Of a stretch of 64,000 nucleotides of DNA, positions 29,033 to 38,707 are shown one piece after another (position 1 is the stretch's first letter; each line of letters starts with the position of its first letter). The stretch is from Gammaproteobacteria bacterium (GTDB lineage: Bacteria; Pseudomonadota; Gammaproteobacteria; GRL18). The translations under genes were made by a program, and so were the position numbers. The notes beneath the pieces were generated by a model. That model had not been told where the DNA came from. It did not search any database and was given only the letters and a program-made list of their open reading frames with translations. The stretch lies in the NCBI GenBank assembly GCA_026994225.1, contig JALWRI010000100.1, positions 62,001-126,000 on the forward strand, read 5' to 3'.

Positions 29033-30088
29033 TTAACCCGATTCAATAAAATTATCCCAACGTTTACTAAAACGCCAAAAATAATATCCATGTTGCTTAC
29101 TCATTATGTATTTTTGTCCATTTAATGTACATAATTCCATTTTACTCTGTTGTTGTTGTAAATATTGTAATGCAGGCATAAACCAATTTTTTTCTAAATC
29201 TTGTAAAAGATTTAACCACTGATAAATATCATTATTTTTAATAGCCTCTAATAATACCGGCAAATAAAACAACACCTTTTTATCTGATAAACCAGCTTCA
29301 ATAGCTTGTTCAAAATTATCAGGACAAGCTGAACAATCTGTCCCTGCATTCCAGGCTAAACCAGGTAATAAGGTATCATTGCTAAACACTTTGTCCCATA
29401 CTTTTTCTAACTGACAAGTGCTAACACTTTCCCCCCATAACCAAATACTATTAATCGCTAATTTTCCTGATTGTAAACGCTTTTGATTAACTTTATCAGC
29501 ATATAAAAGCATTTGTAATTCTGTTAATGTTGTTTGCCATTTTTTATCTTCTACTGAAAAATGTAATATCACTTGTGTATCACTAGGGGGAATATTACTG
29601 CTTGGTAAAGCGGTATCACTATGGATGTACCAATGCTGTCCAATTTTTTGCAGTTGCCACGCTACATCCTGAAAAAAATCATTAATGCTTTGTATTAAAT
29701 TTGTTGCCTCTTGAGAGGATAGTTGTAATGCATTACCTGAAAAAACATGAATCATATCCCGCTCTATTTGCATTGATACGGGATCAGCACGATAACAATA
29801 TTTTTTATCCCCCAATGAGGATGATGTTATAGCATCTTTTTTTTTCTTATCCAGATTATAGCTATAATATGCCCAAGGAATTTTTTCTTGTTGGACATGA
29901 TTACTTGTTAAAAATAACTGATATAACTCTGCCCATAATGTCGCCTGTGGTGTTTCTGTTATCCTGTCTGCTTTACTTAAAAAGCGACTTAATGCAGGCA
30001 GCACTGGCTTGTCTTGAGAAGGAATTAACGGTATTTGTCGAGCAAAATGCAATAAACCTGGAATACAAAAACTAAGATGAGAAGACAT
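29033..30088 (-). CDS. Conserved protein resembling RpfE/COG4255-type proteins
   Basis: About 351 residues from the ATG at 30086-30088; a TTG 39 bases upstream is possible. It is a soluble protein rich in Gln, Leu and Trp. YCYRADPVSMQIERD, IWLWGES and a C-terminal YFWRFSKRWDNF recall the uncharacterised RpfE-type family distantly related to phosphoglycerate-mutase-like proteins. No catalytic metal or phosphate motif was found. No clear ribosome site precedes the ATG; a TATACT lies about 11 bases upstream. Function unknown. Confidence 0.55.
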   Translation of the reverse strand: MSSHLSFCIPGLLHFARQIPLIPSQDKPVLPALSRFLSKADRITETPQATLWAELYQLFLTSNHVQQEKIPWAYYSYNLDKKKKDAITSSSLGDKKYCYRADPVSMQIERDMIHVFSGNALQLSSQEATNLIQSINDFFQDVAWQLQKIGQHWYIHSDTALPSSNIPPSDTQVILHFSVEDKKWQTTLTELQMLLYADKVNQKRLQSGKLAINSIWLWGESVSTCQLEKVWDKVFSNDTLLPGLAWNAGTDCSACPDNFEQAIEAGLSDKKVLFYLPVLLEAIKNNDIYQWLNLLQDLEKNWFMPALQYLQQQQSKMELCTLNGQKYIMSKQHGYYFWRFSKRWDNFIESG

Positions 30089-30127
30089 AAACGAAATAGT
30101 ATAAGAACCCCCGATCAGGTTACTCAA

Positions 30128-30158
30128 TATCCAACAGTCTGACTACGGCTGCTGGATA
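30128..30158 (-). terminator. Imperfect hairpin after thrC
   Basis: TATCCAACAG and CTGCTGGATA form a 10-bp stem with one A-C mismatch and an 11-base loop, 13 bases beyond the thrC stop. No strong U-run follows, so its strength as a terminator is doubtful. Confidence 0.4.
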
Positions 30159-30170
30159 ATTTGATATGGA

Positions 30171-31253
30171 TTAATAATGATCCATAATGGCAGAACGCAC
30201 AGAATCCAATGTTGCATCGATGGTAATTAAACTCCCTTCTCCCCCACTTTGCTTGATAGCGGTATCAGGATCTTTTAATCCATGTCCTGTCAAGGTACAA
30301 ACAATTTTACTGCCTTCTGGAATTTTTCCTGTTTTTATATCTTGCATTGCACCTGCTAAAGAAGTTGCTGATGCTGGTTCACAAAAAATTCCTTCTTTTT
30401 CTGCTAACATTTTTTGAGCATCTAAAATCACCTTATCAGTACATTCATCAAACCACCCTGATGAGTCTTTTTGTACATTCCAGGCTTTATCCCAACTTTG
30501 AGGATGACCAATACGAATAGCTGTTGCAACTGTTTCTGGATTTTCTACCATTGCACCTCGTAGGAAAGGTGCAGAACCTGCTGCTTGATATCCCACCATA
30601 ACAGGACGTGTATTAACTATACCATTTTTATGATATTCACTATATCCCATCCAGTGGGCAGTAATATTACCAGCATTCCCTACAGGAATACAATGGTAAT
30701 CCGGCGATGCACCTAATTCTTCCAAGATTTCAAAAGCCGCTGTTTTTTGACCTTGTAAGCGATATGGATTAATAGAATTAACGATCGTTACAGGGGTATG
30801 TTCTGCAACTTCTTTTACCAGCTGCATACCTGCATCAAAATTACCTCGAATTTGCAATACTACCGCACCATGCATCATTGCTTGCGCAAGTTTTCCCAGT
30901 GCAATTTTTCCTTCAGGTATTAAAACAAAAGCAGTAATCCCTGCCCTGGATGCATAAGCTGCCGCAGAAGCAGAAGTATTTCCTGTCGAAGCACAAATAA
31001 TAGCTTTACTTCCCTCTTCCACCGCTTTAGTCACTGCCATCGTCATACCCCGATCTTTAAATGATCCGGTAGGATTTAGGCCTTCATATTTTATATAAAT
31101 ATCTACGTCTTTTTGTAATAACGCAGGAATATTATTTAAACGGATTAAAGGCGTATTGCCTTCTCCCAAACTAATAATTCGGGTATCATCATGCACGGGT
31201 AAGCGATCTTTATAACGATCAATCAACCCAATATAACGTTGTCTGAACAGCAT
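30171..31253 (-). CDS. thrC: Threonine synthase
   Basis: It converts O-phosphohomoserine to threonine with pyridoxal phosphate. 360 residues, the shorter class found in many non-enteric gammaproteobacteria. Visible motifs: GEGNTPLIRL, the PLP lysine in NPTGSFKDRGM, STGNTSASAAAYA and the phosphate-binding GNAGNITAHWMG. It follows hom with 24 bases between them and belongs to the aspartate-family pathway. Confidence 0.96.
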   Translation of the reverse strand: MLFRQRYIGLIDRYKDRLPVHDDTRIISLGEGNTPLIRLNNIPALLQKDVDIYIKYEGLNPTGSFKDRGMTMAVTKAVEEGSKAIICASTGNTSASAAAYASRAGITAFVLIPEGKIALGKLAQAMMHGAVVLQIRGNFDAGMQLVKEVAEHTPVTIVNSINPYRLQGQKTAAFEILEELGASPDYHCIPVGNAGNITAHWMGYSEYHKNGIVNTRPVMVGYQAAGSAPFLRGAMVENPETVATAIRIGHPQSWDKAWNVQKDSSGWFDECTDKVILDAQKMLAEKEGIFCEPASATSLAGAMQDIKTGKIPEGSKIVCTLTGHGLKDPDTAIKQSGGEGSLITIDATLDSVRSAIMDHY

Positions 31254-31277
31254 TATCAGCCTCTTGTTTTTAATAGA

Positions 31278-32582
31278 TTATAAATGTTCTAAACGAATAT
31301 ATGTTACTTTCCCATGTATGCTAGAAAGTGCTTCTATTTCTTCTAATGCAGTGAGCATATTACTTTCTAATACTTTTTGCGTAACAATAATTAAATTGAC
31401 TAATGTTTCATTCTCTTTTGGCTCTTTTTGTATTAACGCTTCAATACTAATTTCCTGATGACCTAAAATATGGCTAATAGCAGATAATACACCAACTTTA
31501 TCTTCTACCTGCATACGTAAATAATACGCTGTTTGCATCTCAGATGCAGATAAAACCGGCATATCAGATAAGGCATTAGACTGAAAGGCTAAATAAGGGA
31601 CACGATTTTTATGATCAGCACTCATCGCTCTTACGACATCAAGCAAATCTGCTACTACCGCTGATGCGGTGGCTTCCGATCCAGCACCAGCCCCATAATA
31701 AAGAGTTTGACCTACTGCATCAGCTTGCACTAATACCGCATTCATCACACCATTCACATTTGCTAATAATTGTGTTTTAGGTATTAATGTTGGATGCACA
31801 CGTAATTCCACTCCTTTATCTGTATTACGTGCAATACCAAGATGTTTGATGTTATATCCTAATTCACTTGCAAATTCGACATCCTCTTGCGTAATTTGCG
31901 TAATGCCTTCTGTAAAAACTTTTTCAAACTGCAACGGAATACCAAAAGCAATAGAAGCTAAAATGGTTAATTTATGTGCCGCATCAATGCCTTCTATATC
32001 AAAAGTGGGATCAGCTTCTGCATAGCCCAAACGCTGTGCTTGAGCTAATACATCAGAAAAATCTCGCCCTTTATCACGCATTTCTGTTAAGATAAAATTC
32101 CCTGTACCATTAATAATTCCAGCTAACCATTCGATACGGTTCCCTGCCAGACCCTCACGAATGGCCTTAATAATCGGAATACCACCAGCGACTGCCGCTT
32201 CAAATGCAACCATCACCCCTTGTTTTTGTGCCGCTTTAAAAATCTCATTACCATGTTTTGCGATCAATGCTTTATTTGCTGTAACAATGTGTTTACCATT
32301 TGCTATGGCATTTAATACCAAATCTTTACTTAAACTATCTCCACCAATTAATTCCACAATAATTGCAACATCTGGATTATTCACAACCTCCAGGGGATTT
32401 TCACTTAATTGAATAGTATCTGTATTACAGATACGCTGCTTTTGTATATTTCTTGCTGACGCATGAGTCACAACTATTTCACAACCAGCTCGCCGGGTAA
32501 TTTCGTCTGCATTCCGTTGTAATACGTTAACAGTTCCTCCGCCAACAGTTCCTAAACCCAATAATCCAATATTTACCGGCAT
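31278..32582 (-). CDS. hom: Homoserine dehydrogenase
   Basis: 434 residues, monofunctional. The N-terminal Rossmann domain begins GLLGLGTVGGGTVNVL. The catalytic domain includes VAFEAAVAGGIPIIKAIREG and the ADPTFDIEGIDAAHKL substrate region. A C-terminal ACT domain (about 350-434) suggests threonine feedback. It makes homoserine for threonine and methionine. GGAGTG precedes the ATG; thrC follows. Confidence 0.97.
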   Translation of the reverse strand: MPVNIGLLGLGTVGGGTVNVLQRNADEITRRAGCEIVVTHASARNIQKQRICNTDTIQLSENPLEVVNNPDVAIIVELIGGDSLSKDLVLNAIANGKHIVTANKALIAKHGNEIFKAAQKQGVMVAFEAAVAGGIPIIKAIREGLAGNRIEWLAGIINGTGNFILTEMRDKGRDFSDVLAQAQRLGYAEADPTFDIEGIDAAHKLTILASIAFGIPLQFEKVFTEGITQITQEDVEFASELGYNIKHLGIARNTDKGVELRVHPTLIPKTQLLANVNGVMNAVLVQADAVGQTLYYGAGAGSEATASAVVADLLDVVRAMSADHKNRVPYLAFQSNALSDMPVLSASEMQTAYYLRMQVEDKVGVLSAISHILGHQEISIEALIQKEPKENETLVNLIIVTQKVLESNMLTALEEIEALSSIHGKVTYIRLEHL

Positions 32583-32656
32583 TTATTTCACTCCATACTT
32601 TCTGTTTTTTTAAATTGATTTTGCAAAATAGTTTACGTCAGGCATTATACACGAAA

Positions 32657-33844
32657 TTATAAAAAGCCATCATTTTTTAACATATCTCGAATACCCCGTA
32701 TTGCCTGACGTGTGCGATGTTCATTTTCAATTAGTCCAAAACGGACATGATCATCACCATAGTCACCAAAACCAATTCCAGGTGAAACCGCTACTTTTGC
32801 TTCTTGCAATAATTTTTTAGAAAATTCCAGTGATCCCATTTCCTTATACATTTTAGGAATAGGTGCCCACACAAACATTGTCGCTTTGGGTGGTTCTACC
32901 TGCCACCCTAATGCATTTAAACCTTGACACAATACATCTCGGCGTAATTTATAACGTGCTACAATGTCTTCTACACAATCTTGAGGCCCTTCTAAAGCTC
33001 TAATGGCTGCAATTTGAATAGGAGTAAACATGCCATAATCCAAATATGATTTCATTCGCGTTAATGCTGCAACCAGTGTTGGATTACCACACATAAAACC
33101 CACTCTCCAGCCAGGCATATTATAACTTTTAGATAATGAATAAAATTCTACTGCAATATCTTTTGCTCCGGGTATTTGCAAGATGGAAGGGGCTTGGTAG
33201 CTATCAAATACAATTTCTGCATATGCTATATCATGTACTACCCAGATTGCATGCTCTTTTGCTATAGTGATAACTTTTTCAAAAAAATCAAGTTCTACAC
33301 ATTGTGTAGTTGGATTACCAGGAAAATTAAGTATCAACATTTTAGGTTTAGGCCAGGTATCTTTAATGGCTTTTTCCAACTCAGCAAAAAAATCCCCTCG
33401 AGGAATTAAGGGAACATGCCGAATATCCGCACCAGCAATAACAAATCCATAAGGATGAATGGGATAGGAAGGGTTAGGCACCAAGACTGCATCTCCTGGG
33501 CCTACTGTTGCTAATGCCAAATGTGCCAAACCTTCTTTAGAACCAATAGTTACTATCGCTTCTGTTTCAGGATTGAGTTCTACCGCATACTTACGCTGAT
33601 ACCAATCACAAACAGCTTTCCTTAAACGAGGAATTCCTTTTGATAAAGAATAACGATGAGTATTATTTCGTTGTGCCGATTCGACTAATTTTTCTACAAT
33701 ATGAGCAGGAGTGGGCTGATCAGGATTTCCCATACCAAAATCAATAATATCCTCTCCACACGCTCTTGCTTTTGCTTTTAAATCTCCAACAATATTAAAT
33801 ACATAAGGAGGTAAACGTTGTATTCGGGAAAATTCACTATTCAA
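32657..33844 (-). CDS. alaC: AlaC-type class I aminotransferase
   Basis: 395 residues. The PLP lysine is in [15 protein letters not shown], and NPGNPTTQC and [10 protein letters not shown] are conserved cofactor contacts. It starts at a TTG ([17 protein letters not shown]), the only sensible start. AlaC makes alanine from pyruvate in E. coli. Its position ahead of hom-thrC is recurrent in gammaproteobacteria, but the substrate here is inferred. Confidence 0.88.
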   Translation of the reverse strand: MNSEFSRIQRLPPYVFNIVGDLKAKARACGEDIIDFGMGNPDQPTPAHIVEKLVESAQRNNTHRYSLSKGIPRLRKAVCDWYQRKYAVELNPETEAIVTIGSKEGLAHLALATVGPGDAVLVPNPSYPIHPYGFVIAGADIRHVPLIPRGDFFAELEKAIKDTWPKPKMLILNFPGNPTTQCVELDFFEKVITIAKEHAIWVVHDIAYAEIVFDSYQAPSILQIPGAKDIAVEFYSLSKSYNMPGWRVGFMCGNPTLVAALTRMKSYLDYGMFTPIQIAAIRALEGPQDCVEDIVARYKLRRDVLCQGLNALGWQVEPPKATMFVWAPIPKMYKEMGSLEFSKKLLQEAKVAVSPGIGFGDYGDDHVRFGLIENEHRTRQAIRGIRDMLKNDGFL

Positions 33845-33939
33845 TTTCTCAGCCTATATTCTTTGTTAAGTTACACTATCAATCAATAAACCTTTATACT
33901 ATCATAACTGCTTTTATCTACTATAGAAAATTTCTCATT

Positions 33940-34326
33940 ATGCTTGTTGAAGAACATCACTCAGACCATACTTATATTCATTCCTATCACGATAACGCTT
34001 TGCAAATCTCTTTACCTGATAGTCATCAAAAAACAACACTATCAAGGAATATTATATTATCCCCTTTTACCCTACAAGAAGACCTATTACCCCCATGCTA
34101 TCATGACTTAACACTTTCTCATCTACAACGTATTGATTATACAGACACTGAAATTATCTTACTCTCTAGCGGTAAAAATATCCTCTTTCCCCCTTCAAAG
34201 ATCATACAATTTTTTGTCCAGCAACAAACAGGATTAGAGGTTATGGATATTGGTGCTGCATGTAGAACTTTTAACTTACTTGTTACCGAACATCGCCCTG
34301 TATTAGCTTTGTTGTTCTTAACCTAG
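33940..34326 (+). CDS. Mth938-like domain protein (Xcc1710 type)
   Basis: 128 residues of the Mth938/NDUFAF3 fold. The C-terminal signature [28 protein letters not shown] is typical. Biochemical function is unknown in bacteria. It diverges from alaC and its last 4 bases overlap the convergent rpoS stop. Confidence 0.85.
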   Translation: MLVEEHHSDHTYIHSYHDNALQISLPDSHQKTTLSRNIILSPFTLQEDLLPPCYHDLTLSHLQRIDYTDTEIILLSSGKNILFPPSKIIQFFVQQQTGLEVMDIGAACRTFNLLVTEHRPVLALLFLT

Positions 34327-35330
34327 AATAAATGATCCATAGATAACATCTCTGCATTAAATCCTTCTTTAACTAAAATTTCTCGTAAACGTTTTAATGC
34401 CTCTAGTTGTATTTGTCGTACTCTTTCACGAGTTACCCCAATTTCATCTCCCACTTGTTCCAGAGTTAAGCTGTCATACCCATGTAACCCAAATCGCCGT
34501 TCTAATACCTCACGTTGTTTATCATTTAATTGCAATAACCAATGTTCTATATTTTCCTTTAAATGTTCGCTTTGTAAATGCATAGCCGGATCAGGCGTAT
34601 CATCTGCCATTGATTCAAGTAACGATCTGTCGGTATCCTGCCCCATAGGAATATCCAAAGAAGTCACTTTTTCACTTAACTGTATCATACGTTTTATTTC
34701 AGGAAGCGATTTACCCATTGCTTCAGCAATTTCTTCAATTCGAGGCTCATAATCCAGCTTCTGCGATAGTTCCCTGGCAGCCCGTAAATAAGCATTTAAA
34801 TCTTTCATCACATGAATGGGTAAACGAATAGTACGGGTCTGGTTCATCAATGCCCGTTCCACTGTTTGTCTAATCCACCACGTTGCATAAGTAGAAAAAC
34901 GAAATCCCCGTTCTGGATCAAATTTTTCTACTGCACGAATAAGCCCAAGATTTCCTTCTTCAATTAAATCTAATAATGGTAAACCTCGATTTAAATAGCG
35001 TCGGCAAATTTTAACGACTAAGCGCAAATTGCATTCAATCATACGTTTACGGGCTTCTTCATCTCCTTTTTGTAAACGCCTGGCGTAATATTTTTCTTCT
35101 TCTGCCGTTAATAATTTGGCGATACCTATTTCACTCAAATATAAACGGGTCGCATTCAAATCCTGTTGTACATATTCACGGGGCTTTTTTTCTGTTTTAT
35201 TAACAATAGATGTAAGTTCTTCAACTGGAATACTATCGGCTATAGTCTCTCTCGCTACTAAATCCTCTTGCACCTCCAGGTTATCATTCGATAATACTAA
35301 AAAATTTTCTCGTTGATCTTTTGAATCCAT
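34323..35330 (-). CDS. rpoS: Stationary-phase sigma factor RpoS
   Basis: About 335 residues. Region 1.2 ([19 protein letters not shown]), 2.1-2.4 ([55 protein letters not shown], quoted in part as the family core) and 4.2 ([19 protein letters not shown]) are present, with an RpoS-type short region 1. Two adjacent ATGs follow GGGGG; the second has the better spacing. It directs general stress and stationary-phase transcription. The upstream nlpD gene commonly carries the main rpoS promoter. Confidence 0.96.
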   Translation of the reverse strand: MDSKDQRENFLVLSNDNLEVQEDLVARETIADSIPVEELTSIVNKTEKKPREYVQQDLNATRLYLSEIGIAKLLTAEEEKYYARRLQKGDEEARKRMIECNLRLVVKICRRYLNRGLPLLDLIEEGNLGLIRAVEKFDPERGFRFSTYATWWIRQTVERALMNQTRTIRLPIHVMKDLNAYLRAARELSQKLDYEPRIEEIAEAMGKSLPEIKRMIQLSEKVTSLDIPMGQDTDRSLLESMADDTPDPAMHLQSEHLKENIEHWLLQLNDKQREVLERRFGLHGYDSLTLEQVGDEIGVTRERVRQIQLEALKRLREILVKEGFNAEMLSMDHLF

Positions 35331-35445
35331 CATCCCCCCTTATTCACAGATCATATTGATATATCGTCCCAATTAATCACCAGGTATTAGCTATTATCCT
35401 CTCTAATCTAATTCAAAAGCCAATCCCCAGCAGCAAATCAAGATC

Positions 35446-35466
35446 ATTATTATTATTATTATTATT
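35446..35466. repeat. (ATT)7 microsatellite at the nlpD stop
   Basis: Seven ATT units. In the nlpD frame on the minus strand they read as six consecutive TAA stops followed by TGA. Confidence 0.9.
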
Positions 35467-36250
35467 TTGGTAAATAATGTAATGGATCTACCGGTTTACC
35501 ATCTTTGCGTATTTCAAAGTGCAATTTCACCCTATCGCTTTCACTTTTCCCCATATAAGCAATAAGCTGTCCTGCTTGTACTACTTCCTGATCTTTGACC
35601 AATAATACTTTATTATGCCCATAAGCACTAAAAAAATGTGCATTATGCTTTAAAATTAATAAATTACCATAACCATTTAAACCACTACCATGATACACCA
35701 CTATCCCTTTTGCCGCAGCATAAACCTTAGCTCCTAATTTTGCCGCAATATCAATCCCCTTAAAATTTGATATAGGTGCAAATCGCTGCACAATCTTACC
35801 GTTAGCTGGCCATTTCCATATAATTTTATCTATCAAAGAAATATCTTTTTTCTCTGTTAAATTATCAAAGGTACTATTTTTTTTGTCCCTTAACGGTGTT
35901 TTTTGTACTATCGGTATGGTCTTCTTTTTTTGTTTTGCACTATACTCTTTTTTATTCGTTGTTTTAACAACAAGAGGCTTTTTTTGATATTTTGCTGTAA
36001 TAATTAACTGTTGCCCGACATAAATACGATAGGGAAGAGTTATATTATTCCATTTTGCAATATCTTGATAATTTAACCCATATTGCCAAGCGATAGAATA
36101 CAATGTATCCCCTTTGTGTACCCAATGTACATCACGTCTATATGCTTTATTATATGTAATAGCTGTTGTAGCTTCTGTTTTTCCTGACTGCACACAAGCT
36201 GGTAAACATGCAAATAGTATAGCCACACAGATACTCTTAATTATCCCCAA
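35462..36250 (-). CDS. nlpD: NlpD-type murein hydrolase activator lipoprotein
   Basis: 262 residues starting at a TTG. A lipoprotein signal with lipobox LPAC (about 16-19), a LysM domain (HKGDTLYSIAWQYGL...VGQQLII), a basic linker and a C-terminal LytM/M23 domain. The LytM domain lacks the zinc ligands of active peptidases (FKGID in place of HxGxD, KLHFE in place of HLHFE), as in NlpD/EnvC, which activate amidases for septal splitting. Upstream of rpoS as in most gammaproteobacteria; the usual pcm gene is missing from the cluster. Confidence 0.9.
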   Translation of the reverse strand: MGIIKSICVAILFACLPACVQSGKTEATTAITYNKAYRRDVHWVHKGDTLYSIAWQYGLNYQDIAKWNNITLPYRIYVGQQLIITAKYQKKPLVVKTTNKKEYSAKQKKKTIPIVQKTPLRDKKNSTFDNLTEKKDISLIDKIIWKWPANGKIVQRFAPISNFKGIDIAAKLGAKVYAAAKGIVVYHGSGLNGYGNLLILKHNAHFFSAYGHNKVLLVKDQEVVQAGQLIAYMGKSESDRVKLHFEIRKDGKPVDPLHYLPK

Positions 36251-36271
36251 TTGCCTAAATGTCCTGCTCGA

Positions 36272-36844
36272 TTATCGTAATAAAAGATAGAATATTATAG
36301 CTAATATAATTACTAACCACCCTATAATATCGATATATTTTTTGAGCATTTGTTCCATACTTTTTCCTCCCCAACGCATCAATCCGGCAACTAAAAAGAA
36401 ACGTCCCCCTCGTCCAATCCCCGATGCAATAATAAACGGAATAAAACTCATACTTAAAATACCGGCTGTAATAGTAAAAACTTTATACGGTATAGGGGAA
36501 AAACCTGCTATAAAAATAGCCCAAAAACCCCATTCATTAAACCATTTTTGAGTAATATGATAGTATTCCGACCACTGCCCTTCTAACAAAGGTTGTACTA
36601 ATTCATAAGCAAACATACCTATCATATAGCCTAGTATGCCCCCTAACACCGATGCTAAAGTGGTAATTAAAGCGAAAAACCAAGCTCTATTCGGTGTTGC
36701 TAATGCCATTGGCATTAACATTACGTCAGGCGGGATTGGAAAAAAGGAGGATTCAGCAAAACTAAGCCCTGATAGATAATATTCCGCATGAGAATGTTTT
36801 GCCCAAGACATCACTTTCTCATACAACATAGAAAATATTTTCAT
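36272..36844 (-). CDS. yqaA: YqaA/DedA-family membrane protein
   Basis: 190 residues with about five hydrophobic segments and the DedA/VTT pattern (FAESSFFPIPPDVMLMPMALA, FSPIPYKVFTITAGIL, FFLVAGLMRWGG). Family members act in membrane homeostasis, some as lipid flippases; the YqaA role is unproven. GAAGGGA precedes the ATG. It lies between surE and nlpD, where pcm and yqaA usually both occur. Confidence 0.9.
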   Translation of the reverse strand: MKIFSMLYEKVMSWAKHSHAEYYLSGLSFAESSFFPIPPDVMLMPMALATPNRAWFFALITTLASVLGGILGYMIGMFAYELVQPLLEGQWSEYYHITQKWFNEWGFWAIFIAGFSPIPYKVFTITAGILSMSFIPFIIASGIGRGGRFFLVAGLMRWGGKSMEQMLKKYIDIIGWLVIILAIIFYLLLR

Positions 36845-36862
36845 TAATATCCCTTCTGCTAC

Positions 36863-37627
36863 TTAATCCGTAGCAAATGCTACATCATTAATCTTTTGCA
36901 ACCAACACACTACATTTTTTTGTACTGCATAACGGGTTAAATCAATATGCAAAGGGGTTACAGAAATATAACCTTGTGTTAAAGCATAAAAATCAGTCCC
37001 TTCCCCTGCATCCTCTTTTTCTCCCACTCCTCCTAACCAATAAATTACTTCATTACGAGGATTATGCGATAAAATTGCTGCCTGAGAGCGATGTCTACGC
37101 CCCAAACGGGTCGTTTGAAAACCTTTCACTTGTTCCCAGGGAATATCAGGCACATTAACATTTAAAATCGTATCCGATGGGCAGTCTTGTTGTTGCAAGT
37201 TTTCTACTAACACTCGTGCAGCAATCGCTGCCGTTTCTATATATTGATCACCTGCTAGAGAAATGGCCAAAGCAGGATAACCTAAAAAACGTCCTTCCAT
37301 TGCCGCAGCTACTGTACCAGAATAAATCACATCATCACCCAAATTTGCCCCAGCATTAATCCCTGATACAACAAAATCTGGCTGTTTACTAAGTATTCCT
37401 GTTAATGCTACATGCACACAGTCTGTCGGTGTTCCACTTAAATAAATAAAACCATTATCTGCCACAATAGGTTGCAGTGGTCTATCCAGGGTTAAAGAAT
37501 TACTCGCTCCACTACGATTTCTATCTGGTGCTACCACAGTAATATCGGCTATATGAGCTAATTCTGTAGCTAATGTTTTTAATCCTTGAGCAAAGTATCC
37601 ATCATCATTACTTAACAGAATAAACAC
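36863..37627 (-). CDS. surE: 5'/3'-nucleotidase SurE
   Basis: About 254 residues. The metal-binding start ILLSNDDGYFAQG, then DRNRSGASNSLTL and SGINAGANLGDDVIYSGTVAAA are family signatures. It dephosphorylates nucleoside monophosphates in stress and stationary phase. The GTG at 37627 follows AAGGAG by 5 bases; a GTG two codons earlier overlaps the ribosome site and is less likely. Confidence 0.95.
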   Translation of the reverse strand: MFILLSNDDGYFAQGLKTLATELAHIADITVVAPDRNRSGASNSLTLDRPLQPIVADNGFIYLSGTPTDCVHVALTGILSKQPDFVVSGINAGANLGDDVIYSGTVAAAMEGRFLGYPALAISLAGDQYIETAAIAARVLVENLQQQDCPSDTILNVNVPDIPWEQVKGFQTTRLGRRHRSQAAILSHNPRNEVIYWLGGVGEKEDAGEGTDFYALTQGYISVTPLHIDLTRYAVQKNVVCWLQKINDVAFATD

Positions 37628-37770
37628 AACCACTCCTTTGTGATGACTGTAACAAACTGCTTGCGTTGTATCAACTTACCTTCTTACTTGAGGTTAGCAA
37701 CAATAATTCTTATTATATGGGGATAATGTATCAAAAGTTATTAACTTAGTGAATAAAAGAATTTTAAAAG

Positions 37771-38397
37771 TTGAAAAAAGATAAATCTCATTCTCATGAT
37801 AAGGCTAAAAATGGCCATAAATCTCTATCTGAAAAAGATAAATCTTTATTTTTAGATGCGATGCAAGGAATAACCCCACGCTTGCAAGAAAATATTGATC
37901 CGTTTGCAATCCAACAACAGACACGACAAGAAAAAGAAAAAATTCGTCAACAATCTCGACTGTACCCCCAAAATGCCACAGAAACAACAACGAAATATGC
38001 GCTTTCAGATCATGCAATGATTGCTCCAGTAAGCCATGAAGAGCATCTGTTTTTTTCTCGCTCAGGAATACAACATGCTATTATACGTAAATTGAAACAA
38101 GGTAAATACCCTATCAATATGTATTTTGATTTACATGGACTACATATTCGTCATGCCAGGCAACATTTAATACAATTTTTACACACTGCACAACAACAAA
38201 ATCAACGTTGTGTTTTGGTTATACACGGCAAAGGACAACATTCAACTGAAAACCATCCCATATTAAAAAATAAAGTAAATAATTGGTTACGACAATATCC
38301 TATAGTGCTTGCTTTTTATTCCGCATTACCTAAAGATGGCGGTAATGGCGCATTATACGTACTATTGAAAAAATTACGTATTGATTTATCTAAATAA
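37771..38397 (+). CDS. Smr-domain protein
   Basis: 208 residues starting at a TTG. A charged, Lys/His/Gln-rich N-terminal third is followed by the Smr domain (about 115-205) with DLHGLHIRHARQHL and VIHGKGQH, the two conserved nuclease-like motifs. SmrA/YfcN-type proteins are linked to RNA or DNA cleavage at stalled translation or recombination; the activity here is inferred. It diverges from surE. Confidence 0.85.
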   Translation: MKKDKSHSHDKAKNGHKSLSEKDKSLFLDAMQGITPRLQENIDPFAIQQQTRQEKEKIRQQSRLYPQNATETTTKYALSDHAMIAPVSHEEHLFFSRSGIQHAIIRKLKQGKYPINMYFDLHGLHIRHARQHLIQFLHTAQQQNQRCVLVIHGKGQHSTENHPILKNKVNNWLRQYPIVLAFYSALPKDGGNGALYVLLKKLRIDLSK

Positions 38398-38448
38398 TGC
38401 TATTATCTTAATTTATATTTCGTGTTTAAACACTATATTGAGTTCATC

Positions 38449-38673
38449 ATGTTTAAGAAATTCTTTTTATTTATTATTAAACTCTATCGATATCTGCTAA
38501 GTCCATATATAGGTCAGCATTGTCGATTTCAACCTACCTGTTCCCATTACGCAGAACAAGCTATTCAAACTTATGGAGCAGGCAAAGGAGGATACCTAGC
38601 TATGAAACGTTTGCTGCGTTGTCATCCCTTTGCTCAAGGTGGATATGATCCATTACCCTATAATAAAAAATAA
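38449..38673 (+). CDS. yidD: YidD membrane insertion efficiency factor
   Basis: About 74 residues from the ATG at 38449; a GTG nine codons upstream is possible. The family core is plain: LYRYLLSPYIGQHCRFQPTCS, GAGKGGYLAMKRLLRCHPF and GYDPLP. YidD assists YidC-dependent insertion. It is usually in the rpmH-rnpA-yidC cluster, so its place beside the Smr and cyclic-nucleotide genes is unusual. Confidence 0.93.
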   Translation: MFKKFFLFIIKLYRYLLSPYIGQHCRFQPTCSHYAEQAIQTYGAGKGGYLAMKRLLRCHPFAQGGYDPLPYNKK

Positions 38674-38707
38674 AAATAACACAGCAAGAATGACAAAGAG
38701 GATAACT

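Noticed and set aside
35341-35370. FNR half-site TTGATATAT upstream of rpoS
   Set aside because: The second half (CGTCC) does not match ATCAA.
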